A stretch of 64,000 nucleotides of DNA from Hansfordia pulvinata (GCA_006538405.1 BJKQ01000008.1:1302001-1366000), one strand, 5' to 3'. Counted from the first letter of the stretch, positions 1 to 11,364 are shown. Notes: generated from the sequence alone by a model not told the origin. A program made the numbers and translations.

Positions 1-204
1 GCCGTCGCTGTGACATGGAATGAAGCGCTTACAGTGCAAGAGCCGACTCACACGCCCTCGACATTGGCTGCATACCTTAGGTAGGTAAGATACTATCACC
101 TACGCGCGCATCACGGCATGGATGATACGCCAAAGTTCGAAGAGACCGGGCTTGGAACGCCAACGCTATGTTATTCCCTTACACTATAGAACCGATGCTC
201 CCGC

Positions 205-232
205 CACAGACACAGACACAGACACAGACACA
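205..232. repeat. CACAGA microsatellite in ERB1 3' flank
   Basis: About four and a half copies of CACAGA lie just beyond the ERB1 stop codon. The rest of bases 1-253 shows no gene. A CCTTAGGTAGGTAAG element of the dispersed motif family described in the findings lies near position 75. Confidence 0.9.
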
Positions 233-253
233 TGACCCATTTCTCCGCTCCGC

Positions 254-2623
254 TTACGTCCACAGGCGACAGGTCCCGTCGGCACCGGCGCTGACACACC
301 ACGGGTGCTGCGGGTGCCAGTCGATATCCATGACGCCGATCTTGCTGACGACCTTGTGGCCCCGAAGAACCTTGACCGGCACAATCGTCGGGTCCTGCAT
401 CAGATCGTTGAACACCTTGCCGTGGTAGATCTGGAGACTGCCGTCGTCGCTGGCGTCGGCGAACAGCGGGTAGCTGCGGTGGAACTTGACGGCCCGCACG
501 GCCTCCGAGTGGAAGCGCATCGTCTTGTAAGGGCGGTTCGAGGACTCGAGGTCGTGCCAGCACAGCCGGCGGTCGAAAGAGCCGACAATCATGTTGTCAC
601 CGCCCGGGTGTATGTCGAACGAGGATATCCAGCGGGCGCCGGGCTGGATCGCCTTGACCAGCTCCTGCCTCTGCAGGTCGTAGCACCGGATGGTGCGCTG
701 TGTGGCGACGAAGAACAGCGGCCGCGAGGGGTGGAACTGTGCCGTCTGCGCGAGGCCTTGGAGTTTGCGGAAGGGGATCTGCGAGAGGTGCTTGGAGAGA
801 GTGTGGATGGCGACCGAGCTCCTCTGGCCCGTGGGCGACACCGTGCAGAAGTAGTCGCCTCTCCTGTGCCACTGGATCGTCTTGACAGGCGAGCGGACGG
901 TGGCCTTGAGGAGCACGCCCTCCTCTTCGAGTCTGCCGCCGGGGCGCGCCCACTTGGCCGGGGGGTCTTTCCGGGCGCCACTGGCCGTAGTCAGCTGCTG
1001 AGCTTGGGTGGCGTAGCCGAAACCGGCATCGAGGGCGTCGCGGCTGGCCTTCTCTACGACGGGGTCTGCGGTGGAAGGGATCATGAAGAAGATGTCCTCG
1101 CTCACTGCAGCCGACAGAATAGCCGTGTCCTGCGTCGGGCGCCAGCGGACGACATCGACTCGATCGTCGGTGGTGAGTTTGACGGACCACTGCTGCTTGC
1201 CGTCGGCAAGGCCCCACACCCGGACAGTCCCGTCTTCGCCACCGCTGGCGAGCCACTGGCCTGTAGGGTCGATCGCGACCGATCGTACTCTGCCTTCGTG
1301 GCCACTGAACTCTATAGACGCCACCGAGGGGAATGGGCGAAGCTCTTCTGGGCGGGGAAGCTTGGGCAGCAGCGAGTTCGGGTCGATGTTGAGCTTGTTC
1401 TTGCGTATGCGGGGCGCCAGGTACAGGTCCAGACTGCGCTCGAACCGCTCCTTGATGAAGTTGTCGTAGGCTGGCGTCTTGCGGAGACTGTCGTACTTCT
1501 GGGGCAGATACTCTTTTTCTCTCTCCTCGGGTTCCATCTCTTCCCACTTCTTCTTCTCCTCGGCGCTGGGAAGATACTCCGGCGGGGGGTTGTAGCTGAG
1601 ATCGTATCCCGGCGGCGCCAGCTTGGGGGCGGGTATGTGCATGACGTTCGGGAGTGACGGCTGCTCGTCTGCCCAGATGTCGTAATGTTGCTCCTCTTCT
1701 TCCTCCTCCTCTTTCTGTCGCTCCTCCGGCGGCTTGTATGGGAGAATGCGACCCTCTTGAATTGCCTTGACCAACTTCATGATGCGCTTTTGTTCGTGTT
1801 TGGAGGGGAGGAAGCGACGCTTGGGCTCGGGGGCGGCGCTCAAGGGCATCTGCTCCTGGAAACTGGTGAACCATTCGACCGTATCCTATGTAAGGCGTCA
1901 GCGCATTGTCAAGAAGCATGGGACAGAGGGAAAACGTACAGGGTAAGGGTCGTAGCCCTCTTCCGGAAGTTCGCCCTGCTGGACACGGCGGAGCAATTCG
2001 AGTTCGTCCTGGCTCAGGTTGAGAGGCTTGCCCGTGGCCGGATCGGTAAGACCGGTCCAGCCCTTGGGGACCTCGATGCTGTCGAGTAGAGCGTCCAGAG
2101 CCTCACCGCTAGCAGGGCGCATGATCTTTTTGCCGTTGATATCATACCCAATGTGGGGGTAGGAATCGTAGAAGGAGAGAGGAATGTTGCCAATTGTGTT
2201 GGCAGGCTCGCGCGCATCGCTGTCGTCCGAGTCGTACACAGGGTCTACCTCCTGGTAGATGTATCTCTCGTTGCCATTGGCGTCCTTCTCGACGCGATAG
2301 TTGGGGCCGTCGTCTTGGTCGTCATTGGCGGCGGCCAGCGCCTTCTTGTTGGGCGTCTCGTCGTCGGTGGGAATGTCGACGCTTCCGAGATCATCCTCTT
2401 CGTCCTCTTCCTCGTCGTCCTCCCCGAAGGAGGCAGCCTCGGATGAGTCGTCGTCATCCTCGCCGTCTTGCTCCGAGAAGTCCTCGTCGCCAGATTCGTC
2501 ATCGTCGTCAAGGACGCCTTCGAGAAGGCCGCCACCAAACTCGTCGTCCGAGTGCGCCTGGTCTTTGGCGTCGGCCTCGACAATCGAGGCCTTGCGCTTG
2601 AGGTCGGATTTCTTGGGCGCCAT
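254..2623 (-). CDS. ERB1: Ribosome biogenesis protein ERB1 (BOP1 homolog)
   Basis: ERB1 is the central subunit of the nucleolar NOP7 complex (NOP7-ERB1-YTM1, or PES1-BOP1-WDR12), needed for 27S pre-rRNA processing and 60S assembly. Two exons, 2623-1940 and 1885-254, are joined across a 54-nt GT-AG intron (1886-1939), giving 771 aa against about 800 in yeast. The joint reads EGYDPYP|DTVEWF, a typical BOP1NT sequence. The first 100 residues are a long Asp/Glu tract. The BOP1NT domain follows (about residues 130-390) with signatures [15 protein letters not shown] and [17 protein letters not shown]. The C-terminal half is a WD40 propeller with [22 protein letters not shown] and a final [13 protein letters not shown] chose the ATG at 2623 ([11 protein letters not shown]) over an upstream in-frame codon because the basic start fits fungal ERB1. 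It converges on nothing in the window and runs in the same direction as the next gene. Confidence 0.96.
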
Positions 2624-3312
2624 GACAGCAGCAGTGGCCGGCTTTGGGATGGTGGGTTGGGTGTACAAGCAGCCTCAGGACGGTGGCCAGCGAAAGAAAA
2701 ATGGGCGATAGCGACTTTGGCGCCGCGGCGATAGCGATAAGAGCTCGCAGCCTTTCCAACTTTTTTTTCTGCCGTCCGTGGGGTCCCCTGGTTCGGGGCG
2801 TGCCTGCCACCGATCCTGTGGTCCCAATGGGGTCACCGCCTGCCCTGCGTGCCACATTGCTTGAGCCTCGGCGCTAGGTACCTGGAGCCCTCCTACAATT
2901 TGTGCCTGTCGACACGTACTCGTGCGCCGTACGCAGGGCCTCAATACAGGTACCTGTAGTGCGCGACACTGGTCTTATAAGATCTGATAATTCTGTTGAC
3001 AAACAACGTACTCGTACGCATCCATTCAAGCAATGCCAAATTTTGCGGGAAATGTGTGACGACATGCAGGGTCTTTGCTTTTACTACTTTGTAGACGTTT
3101 CCAGGCATATTGGACATTGCCTTGCATCCACTACGTCTAACGAAGTAGACCAGAGAATGCCTGGATAACAGTCTCTGCGATTAAATGTAACATTTGTAAT
3201 ATATGGCTGCAAGAACTAACTTGAAGCCCGGAGAGAGAAATCGAGTAATCGTGGAAGTCCTAGCGGCTCCAGGGAGACCCAAAAATCGCTGTGTGGTCTA
3301 AGGACCCGGCCA
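2624..3312. other. Intergenic region upstream of ERB1
   Basis: No ORF here looks coding. The stretch holds a T-run near 2760-2768, two TACTCGT-type motifs (about 2915 and 3008) and one exact GATA-type iron-repressor consensus, ATCTGATAA, at 2982-2990. It contains the ERB1 promoter and the 3' flank of the sulfotransferase-like gene. Confidence 0.6.
2982..2990 (+). promoter_or_regulatory. ATCTGATAA, match to SREA/SRE1-type GATA site
   Basis: This is an exact match to the ATCWGATAA consensus of the fungal iron-responsive GATA repressor. It lies about 360 nt upstream of the ERB1 start and downstream of the sulfotransferase-like gene. Neither is a known iron gene, so it may be chance or a general GATA site. 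Confidence 0.3.
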
Positions 3313-4910
3313 TTAGCATTGCTCCTGCACCGCCTGAGCAGACGACCACGCAGAGGCAATCTCGGGCCCCGCAGCCTGGACGCTGACAAACTTGACCTGG
3401 CCCGGCACCGTCGCCATCGTCTCGAAGCCCGTGCGCTCGACCTGCTTCATGGTCTTGAGCGAGTCCTTTTCGGGGCCGGCGTTAATGTGCCACGACTGGT
3501 GCTCGGTCGCCCCGTTCCAGCTCATGTACAGCCTCGTCTCGTCCGTCTTGGCGTCGGTGCAGGCGTACACGTCCGGGGGCGTCGTCGGCCGTCCCACCCA
3601 CGGCAGACGGTGCGAGCGGTACGAGAAGATGCTCCCATCCTTGTCGCCAAACGCGGCCGTCATGACCACCTTGCCCTGGGCGTTGTACTCCTTGATCTTG
3701 CCAGTCGAGCCGTACGCCATGATGACATGGTCGTCGTCCAGGACCTGGACTGCGCCCTGCGACTTGGCATAGATCGCGTCCTTGGGATCGGTCAGCCTGC
3801 GTAGCACGTGCGCCTTGTGTGCCTTTGTGTCCAGGTTCAGCACATATCCGGTGGTCTGGTTCACCCCGTTGAAGGTCGCGTCGTTATTGTTGTCGAAGAA
3901 GCTCATCTCGAGGCTGCCCTCGGACTCCTTCTCGATGACGGCATCGTGTTGGTAACAGAACTGCAGTCCGTCGCCCAGTTCAAAGTCTCCGCCATTCCGG
4001 CCCTGTCTAATGTCAGCTTCCAGGTACTCTTCCATTCCGAAGTTCGTTTTACCTGTAGCGTCCACTCCACGCTGCCATCTTTGGCAATGTGATAGATGGA
4101 GCAAAAGAACCGGGAGGAGACCAAGTAAGAGCCATCTTCAAACTTGTCCACTGAGTTGATGTGGAAGTATCCATAGGGATAGCTGTTGTTCCTCCCGAGG
4201 TCCTCCACGGGGTTGAGCTCGGCCGTAACAGCCAGCGGGATCTGGTCAAGGTGGTCAAGTGCGCTCCACTGATGCAGGATCTTGTTGGTCTTGATATCGA
4301 TCTCGTAGAAGAGCCCGTCTACGACCCATCCGTCTCTGGGCCCGCCAATCGAAGACAGGTCAAGCTGCGTGGTGTTGTAGGCTGTGACTAGCATGGTGTT
4401 GTCACGGGTAATGCGGGCCTCGTGCATGTCGCAGAATGACTCGATGCCGCTGGGGTCGAAGTCGGGGCCAGACGTGTTGACGGCCTGGATGCCCTCGGTC
4501 TTGGGGATGGAAACATTGTAGATGCTCTTGTACGTGTCGTCCAGGATCTGGATGATGCCATACCCAAAGCCATAGGGCTCGGGCAGGGTTACGCCGTTGA
4601 AATACGTGATGACGGGCTTCCCGTCGAGGACCTGAGCCCTGTAGGCGCTATAGTCGCCAATGGCCGGGCTCTGCCAGACGAGCTCGTTGTCGTCGGACAT
4701 GATGAAGAGCCCGTATGTGGTGGCATTGGGGCCATTCTGGTCGAAGAAGAGATAGCCATCGGATGTCGGGCCGCCCTTGGTGATCTCGAGCGACGGCGGT
4801 TTCGCGCTGCTGGACTTGTAGGTCTGGACGGGCCACGAAGGGGTGTCGGCCTCAGCCGCAGATGCCCCCACGGCGAGGGCGCCGAGGACGGTTAGGGAGG
4901 AGAACTTCAT
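3313..4910 (-). CDS. Secreted arylsulfotransferase-family protein (ASST, Arylsulfotran_2 type)
   Basis: Two exons, 4910-4053 and 4002-3313, are joined across a 50-nt GT-AG intron (4003-4052, joint VEWTLQ|GRNGG). The product is 515 aa. Residues 1-18 form a signal peptide (MKFSSLTVLGALAVGASA), so the protein is expected outside the cell or in the secretory pathway. Several N-glycosylation sequons are visible (NATT, NVSI, NTSG, NTTQ, NNSY). The core has the repeated beta-propeller pattern of fungal ASST-like proteins. The YFHINSVD motif followed by EDGSYLVSSR corresponds to the conserved H-N-S-V block, and SFCDMHEARIT is a second His-containing block. Bacterial ASST transfers sulfate between phenolic compounds; whether fungal members do so is not established, so the activity is inferred from family only. 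The ATG at 4910 is the first one giving a signal peptide. Confidence 0.9.
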
Positions 4911-7728
4911 GGCAGCGGCAAGCCAGTAGGGAGTCGAGGAAATGTTGCAATCGCAGCACGAGCAAACGCCAGACCCGACAGTTTGGGCCAGGGCCGTGCT
5001 CGTTTTAATACCGAACCACCCAGCCGTCCGATCTGTCTCATCTGTTCCGCGTTCGCCGCCAGTTCCTGCGGCCAAGCCAGACCCTGGTTGCTAGGTTCCT
5101 AGTTCAGCAGGCAGTATAAACACCGCACAGAGTCTGTTCCGTGCGGCGATCGTGATACCGCTTAATGTCCCAAGCGAGCTGGGTGTACGTATGTGTCAGT
5201 GCCACATTAGTGAGTACTCCAGGGCGTCTCCAATTCTGCCTACCTTAATTGCCTAATGCGAGCCAGCGGGCTTGCGGATGGATCACAGTGCTCGTACGAG
5301 TATAACACTAGGTAGGCTTGTTAGGTGAACTAGCGCGGCATGCGCGGCTGTCGGGCCAACTTGGTCTTGCTTGCTGCGTCTTTACCGAGTTCGAGTACTC
5401 GTACTCTTCATGTGGGTGTCTTTGGCGGGGGACTCTGTCGGTTCAAGCGGCACCAGAGTTTGGGCATATGAATAGCATGATAGCGAAGGGCTCCAGGCTG
5501 ACTCAGGCTTGTGAGCACAAACACTGACTGCCACTTGCCAATCGCACATGCATTGGCTGTATGAGTATTCGTAGATACTGTACTCGTAGGTACTCGTAGT
5601 CGACGATGGCAGGGGATGCACAACAGAGTGGGGATCTGGCTGGGCTTCCGAGAACGGCGTGCAGGAGAAAACACTCGGGCCCGCCAGCTACGAGCGTTCG
5701 AGTCCCAGTGCCGTCCGGCAGACAAGCTTTGTGGCGGCGATGCGGAGAAATTCGGCCTTGGCCTTCATGGATATGATATTAGGCCGTTCTTTAGGCGACG
5801 AGCGGCCGGGAACTCGCCCAGATGGAGGCATGTGTACGTAAGCGTGCCGCCGGCAAGGGCACCATTTGCCATCGGGTTCGGGTTTTCGCGAGCACATCCC
5901 TTGCCTGGCCCAGTCGCCCTATCCGTACGTGTCCCCCCAACGACGCAGCCTGGCTGAAGTTGACGGAACGGAAAGACGTATGACCCGAACGCGGTGGGCG
6001 GCAGCAGGCAGGGTCAGGCTAGCCCCCACACCTGTCGGCTTGGGAGGCCAGTGAGCCGGGGCGCATGGGCCAGAAGCATCGAAGTTGACGATTTGACACG
6101 CGACCATGGGCGGCGTGCAGAACACGGCACGGCGGCGCGTGGCGTGTGGTAAGCATGTGGCCTGGTCAGTACATGAGAGAGAAAAAAGATATTGGACAGT
6201 ACCAAGGTAGGTACTTACATATACCGGGGTTTTGGAGCCTTCGTGATGGCACGCAGATGCAGTGGCAACAACCATGAATCATAACGGAGTACGAGTACGC
6301 GCAGAGCAGAACGGCACAATGGCGTGCACCGCAACGAACTGGAAGCTGCCTGGTCCAAACATCAGGTAATGCAAATGTGCAGGTGGTGGATACTACGTGG
6401 ACATCCCGCGCGGGAGGCAGGCGCTACTGCGTTGGGTAGTACGGGTAATCACCTACGAGTAACTTGAATTGGCTGGGTAAGGTTACCTCTTGACGAGCGG
6501 TAAAAGATTCATTGGCAGGCACGCCCGGCAATCTGAACGTAAAAGGGCACGATTTTTCTTTTCTGTTGGTTCTAGTGTGTCTATGCCTACCTAAGGTAAG
6601 TCTGGATCCATTGGCCGTACCCGCCGTCCAAGGATGATACTTGGATTGTGAGGACAATGAAACCCGCGGACATGGGCATTAATCTCTGTAGCTCGTGTAA
6701 CCATTGCTTCGGCGCCGAGGTCGGCGCGACGGCTCCGCCTGGAGCAGTCTCGATCTCTACAGGCTCTGCTCTCGGCCTCTGCTCTGCGGGCCGGCACAAC
6801 TGCCCCGGCGCAGATCACCAAGTGTAGTGGGCGGCCGTGGAGGGCGCCTGAATGGACTCGCGAGGCGTGGGCGCTCCGGGGGGGGCGGGCACACAGAGGT
6901 TGGAACGTCGTCCCCATGCCACCCACGTTGGGCAGGCACGCCCGAGCACTGCGTCGGAACTTGCCCAGGCAGGCGCGACGGCCGAGGACGCCCGTGGTAC
7001 GAGCGTGACGAACATCCACATGGATGGCCACCTCGCTCTCGCCCATCTGATTAGATCCTGATTCGTGATCTGATAAGATTATCCGTCTCCACCACCTTGT
7101 CGCCCATCGCCAAAGGGATCCGAGCCCCGCCCCTCCTGGCCCCAGAGATGTTACCCGCCCTGCCCAATCACGGCCGCCCCCAACCCGCAACTTTGGGGGT
7201 CCCGTCAGCTCGTACGGCTCGACCCCCCGACGCTCAGGGCTCGTGGGCGGCCGCCGCCGATGCTGCCTCGTCCGCTTGGTAGATGGGCGGCGTCTTGCTT
7301 TTCCTGCGTGCCGCAACCGAGCCAACAGCACAGCACCGCCATGGGCAAAGTCGGTCCGACCAGATCTTTCCCACCTGGCACCACGCTTCTCGTTTCGGCT
7401 CGACTCGACTCCCCTACTTCGCTTCACCTCGCCCGCCCGAAAATCTTTCCACCCGCTGGCCCGCTCGCGTGACCGCGCAGCTCTGCAACTAATAATACCA
7501 TAAAAGATCGCCAGGTGCCCTGTCGACTGGATTGCAAGGGTCTGTTCACTCCCGTCAGTCCAGTCTTTCTGCCCCGACTGTCGCCACGCCGCCAAGCCTC
7601 GAGTCTCGGTCGATTCCGCCCCTCGCTACCACCACTTGCGCCTGCGCCTGTGCCTGCGCCCCCACCGCACAAGCTCTCTGCCTCTGGAGTCTGACCCGCC
7701 TCGCGCAGCCGTCCCCAAGGGTGCTAAG
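4911..7728. other. Divergent intergenic region
   Basis: This 2.8-kb stretch separates the divergently transcribed sulfotransferase-like and siderophore-transporter genes. It holds no convincing ORF; the long minus-strand frame at 6591-7595 is GC-driven and has no recognisable domain. It carries several TACTCGTA elements (about 5291-5302, 5390-5406, 5565-5600, 6284-6297), ACCTAAGGT elements (about 6205 and 6590) and the GATA sites listed separately. The last 250 nt are C/T-rich and are probably the 5' UTR of the transporter gene. Confidence 0.6.
7045..7081. promoter_or_regulatory. Paired GATA iron-repressor sites upstream of siderophore transporter
   Basis: ATCTGATAA at 7068-7076 matches the ATCWGATAA consensus of SREA/SRE1-type repressors. 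It is followed at once by ATTATC, the same core on the other strand. A near match, ATCTGATTA, lies 23 bp upstream at 7045-7053. The cluster is about 650 nt upstream of the ATG. Siderophore transporters are established SREA targets, so iron repression is a reasonable inference. Confidence 0.65.
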
Positions 7729-9757
7729 ATGGCCGAGAAAGCCCAAGACCCCACGGGCGTCAGCGACGTCCAACCGCACAGCGTGCGCAACGACGACAGC
7801 ATCAGTGGCGATGCCCCTGCCGAAGTCGATGACAATGGCAGCAGTTTCAAGCAAGATGGTGTTTCCCGTGTCGAGGGCATCACTTCGGCCGTCGGGAAGA
7901 AGACTTTGCTCATTCTCTTCATATTGTAGGCCGCGCCCCTTCTCCCACAACATTGCGCGCACCGGGCAGCACTAACATGTTGCTTGCGATCACAATCACA
8001 GGCTCTGGATCGTCACCCTCACCGATGGCCTAATGGAGGGCTCGACAGATGCGCTGGCCAGCTATGTCACGTCCGCCTACAGCCAGGCCCCTTTGCTGGC
8101 AGCTGTTAGCATCATCTCAACCGTCATTGGCGGTGTCTCCAAATTGACCATTGCTAAAATCATCAACATTTGGGGCCGAATGGAGGGTTACTGCCTCATG
8201 ATCTTGCTCATTGTCATCGGTAAGCCACCCTGGTCCTCGGAATGGACCGATGTCGTGCTGACAGGTGTCCAGGTCTTATCATGGTTGCTGCCTCGTCCAA
8301 TGTCGAAACATATGCCGCTGCCAAGGTGTTCCTCTGGGTCGGCCACATCGGCCTTGGCTACATCATCGATGTCATTCTCGCCGACGTTACCACCATGAAG
8401 AACCGTATGGTTCTGTTCGGCCTGAACCAGACGCCCACCATCATCACCACGTTTGCGGGTCCTGCCATCGGCCAGGCGTTCTATGACCACGTCACGTGGC
8501 GCTGGTGTTTCGGTGCCTTCACCATCATCATGCCAGTGATAGCAATTCCTGCTTTTGTGACCTTCTTCCTTGCCGACAGGAAGGCAAAGAAAGTCGGCTT
8601 TATCAAGCGTGAGCCTTCGGGGCGGACACCGCTACAGTCCATTTGGCACTACATCATTGAGTTCGACGGTATGCTTCCTAGCCCCTGACTCGTTGCCGCT
8701 TTCCTGACCCTTGTTACAGCGCTTGGATTGCTCTTGATCACGGCCGGCTTCGCCCTGATATTGTTGCCCCTGAGTCTTGCATCCTCCTCGGCTCAAGCCT
8801 GGCGGACTGGCTATATCATTGCCATGATGGTTATCGGCGGTGTCTGCCTGATTGCGTTCGTTCTCTGGGAGGCTTACTATGCCCCGATCCAGTTCCTCCC
8901 TTTCCACTACTTGAAGAATCGCACTATCCTGGGCGCTTGTGTTGCATACATGGCACTCTTCCTCTCCATATAGTGAGTTGTAGCCCGCGCCAGCTGCAAA
9001 TGGAATGTGTATTGACAGAGCACAGCTGCTGGGATATCTATTTCTCGTCGTACCTGCAAGTGGTCAACATGCAGTCCATTGCCAATGCACAGTACATCGT
9101 CAGTGCTTACGGCCTCTCATCAGCCTTCTTCTACCCCTTCGTGGGACTGTAAGTGCCCTCGCCTCAAGGCTTGTGTCTTTCTTCGCTGACCTTTTTGGAA
9201 GTGCTTTGAGGTTCTGGGGGCGTCCCAAGTGGATCGGACTTACGTCGGTGCCCTTGGCCACTCTTGGCACCAGTCTCCTGATTTACTTCCGTCAGCCCGG
9301 CGCCTACGTCGGATATCTGGTCATGTGTCAAGTCATCAACGGCTGTGCTGGCGCCATCATCTCGGCGACGTCGCAGCTGGCTGTCATGGCCGAGGTTCCT
9401 CACAACGAGATTGCTGCTGTATTGGCGCTCTGGGGTCTCTTCGGCTCAATCGGAGCTTCAGTTGGACTGGCCATCTCGGGAGCTCTGTGGACCAACCTGT
9501 TCCCGGCAGAGCTGCAGGAGCATCTTCCTGCGGCCGAAGCGGCCAACTGGGCCAAGTATTATGCCAGCTTGCCGCTGCAGACTGCCACCGAGTGGGGCAG
9601 CCCTGTTCGCGACGCTCTCAACATCGCGTATGGAGATGTCCAGAGAAAGATGGTGATTGCTGGGGCAAGCTTCATGCCTCTCTGGTTCGGCTCCATGATT
9701 ATTTGGAGAAACCTCAACACCAAGAAGATTACGCAAACCAAGGGCAATGTGTTGTAA
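7729..9757 (+). CDS. MFS siderophore-iron transporter (SIT/ARN family)
   Basis: It imports Fe(III)-siderophore complexes by proton symport at the plasma membrane. Six exons join in frame: 7729-7925, 8002-8219, 8273-8668, 8720-8972, 9026-9148 and 9202-9757. The introns are 76, 53, 51, 53 and 53 nt, all GT-AG, and the product is 580 aa, usual for the family with its 14 membrane spans. The N-terminal 50 residues are hydrophilic. Family signatures include LTDGLMEGSTDALASYVTS in the first span, GYIIDVILADVTTMKNR, a junction reading YCWDIYFSSYLQVVN (built across intron 4), and QLAVMAEVPHNEIAAVLALW. A large loop before the last span (LFPAELQEHL to DALNIAYGDVQRKM) matches the extracellular loop typical of SIT proteins. 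Which siderophore it carries cannot be read from sequence. Paired GATA sites lie upstream. Confidence 0.95.
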
Positions 9758-10127
9758 AAAGGCGGGTTGGTTATTGCGGCGCGACAGGTTGGTCGTGTAG
9801 CACATGGTCACATCTTTATCTGAGGTCGTCATCAGCTGGATCTAGAGGCCCATATGTATTGGTTATGGCACTTAGCTAGTTTGGATATCAGTTATGGATA
9901 GTCTCCCCTCCGAGATGGTTCAGTGCCTGATGGATTTATTGAGCAAAGAGTTCAAGCTTACTTAATTCGATTGAATTGCCCAGGCTGATGAGGGTCGACA
10001 TGCCGTACGACTGGTACGTTCCATATGGGTCGTCTGGCATCGTAACGGTGTCTTTTTTCTAGCACAAGAAGCTCGCGAAGCAACCGACTGCCCCCTAGGC
10101 TCTCTCTTCCCAACCACCCTCCAGCAC
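9758..10127. other. Intergenic, 3' flank
   Basis: Convergent 3' flanks of the siderophore transporter and the small Cys-rich ORF. No gene or striking motif seen. Confidence 0.6.
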
Positions 10128-10418
10128 TTACACCCAGCAAAAGAATCTAGCAAAGCCACTATGCTTCCTGCCGCTGCGGGACCCTTGTCTTTGCTTCAGA
10201 GATCGAGACCCCGACTGGGTCCCCAGCTCCTTCGGACAATCGCGACACGGCTTCGGCAGCACTTGGCGCGTCGGATAAGGGCCCTGCTGCCGCCCGCACC
10301 AGCCGAACGCTTCCCGCCGCCTCAGCACCTCGAAGCACCGATACTGCTTAGGCCTGCGCCGGAACACCACGCCGTCGCACTGTGGACAGACGTCGGCACG
10401 CGACTCTGTGTAGCACAT
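10128..10418 (-). CDS. Possible small Cys-rich (zinc-binding?) protein
   Basis: From the ATG at 10418 the frame encodes 96 aa. It has paired cysteines: VCPQCDG near the start, a single C in KQYRCFEV, GWCGRQ, and PCRDCPKE in the middle, then a basic Ser/Arg/Lys-rich tail. The CxxC spacing suggests one zinc-binding site. The reading frame stays open far upstream (to 11288), but that part is biased and lacks domain features. Upstream of the ATG the short stretch GTLEALGDKDCIYSS could also be coding, so an additional 5' exon is possible. I recognise no family. It could be a chance ORF in GC-rich DNA; the ordered Cys pairs are the only argument for it. Confidence 0.4.
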   Translation of the reverse strand: MCYTESRADVCPQCDGVVFRRRPKQYRCFEVLRRREAFGWCGRQQGPYPTRQVLPKPCRDCPKELGTQSGSRSLKQRQGSRSGRKHSGFARFFCWV

Positions 10419-11267
10419 TGTGTGTCTTCCGTCGCCCTCCTCGAGTATATACGTGGATGAGTAGATGCAGTCTTTGTCGCCCAGCGCTTCAAGAGTGCCC
10501 CTCAAACCGGGCCACTGTCTAGGTAGCGTCTGCTGTGGTGCTGTGGTGCGTGCGTTGCTGTAAGTGCAGGACAGTGTTGGTTTTTCGCGGCAGTAAAGCC
10601 GCGAACACCAGGTCGAGAAAGCAAGGAGGAAGTTCTGCAGCTTAAGAATGCCGTGGCCATTGTTTTTCTGACACCTCCGTCGCATGGCGATGCAGGGAGA
10701 CGGGTTTTTTTTATTCTTCTCGCGCCGCCGACTCGGAGCCGGGGGCGAGGAAGCATCGTCCTTTGTGCGTCTGGTCATCCTTGGTTTCAGGATGAAAGAT
10801 GTGTGAGTTTGGACGTCTGTCATATGAGAGAGGGTAGAGTGCGCAGATAAAGGACATCGTTCCGATGACAAAGGCGGAACACGGCTAGATCGTGCAGGAG
10901 AACGTGAACAAAGATGCTTGCGGCCGCGAAAGCTTTTCTTTGTTTCTCGGGACTGGGCGATGTGAAAACCCCGGGGCCTCTCGAAGTAAGAACGCTTGAG
11001 AGTCCTTGCTAGAACCAGATGAATCAGAGCACTACAGATATCATGGGCGTGTGGAAAGGCCTGGAGGGGGCAAGGCGAGGTGGAAACATGGCTTCCGTGT
11101 GTCCTAAGCAGACGATGGGGCGGACGGGAACACGACCGACAGACACACAGGTGCAGAAACGCAAAAAGAAAGAGCAGTGCGCGCCACTTGAACTTGAACA
11201 CTCGAAGGGCAGCGAGGAGGCAAGGGGTGAAAGAAACAAACAAAAAGGGAGTCATTGGAGCAAACGC
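10419..11267. other. Intergenic
   Basis: No supported gene. The minus-strand frame through this stretch is open but Ser/Arg/Pro-rich with no domain. It may hold the 5' part of the small Cys-rich gene. Confidence 0.5.
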
Positions 11268-11364
11268 TGCGGCCACCGGGATTTGCACCCGGGTCTCTTC
11301 CTTGAACCACTTGGCAACGGGGCCCGATGGGAGGGAAGCAAGTTGACTACTACTCCATAGCCGC
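11268..11364 (-). tRNA. tRNA-Gly (anticodon CCC) with 25-nt intron
   Basis: Read on the minus strand from 11364. The acceptor stem GCGGCTA pairs with TGGCCGC (one G-T pair). The D-stem is GAGT/ACTT with an 8-nt loop, and the anticodon stem is CTTCC/GGAAG. The loop is C-T-CCC-A plus one A after the intron; the anticodon CCC lies at 11329-11331. The intron, 11303-11327, sits at the canonical place one base 3' of the anticodon and contains GGG, which can pair with the anticodon in the pre-tRNA. The T-stem is CCGGG/CCCGG with loop TGCAAAT (position 55 is G rather than the usual T). The mature length is 72 nt including the discriminator A. Confidence 0.87.

Noticed and set aside
305..1657. 450-codon open frame on the plus strand
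   Set aside because: Fully antisense to the ERB1 WD40 exon. It is a by-product of GC-rich third positions and has no domain.
6591..7595. 334-codon minus-strand frame
   Set aside because: Arg/Gly-rich without domain features, in the promoter and leader region of the siderophore transporter; overlapping open frames exist on the other strand.
10419..11288. Upstream extension of the small Cys-rich frame
   Set aside because: Ser/Arg/Pro-biased, no domain, and it runs into the tRNA-Gly gene.
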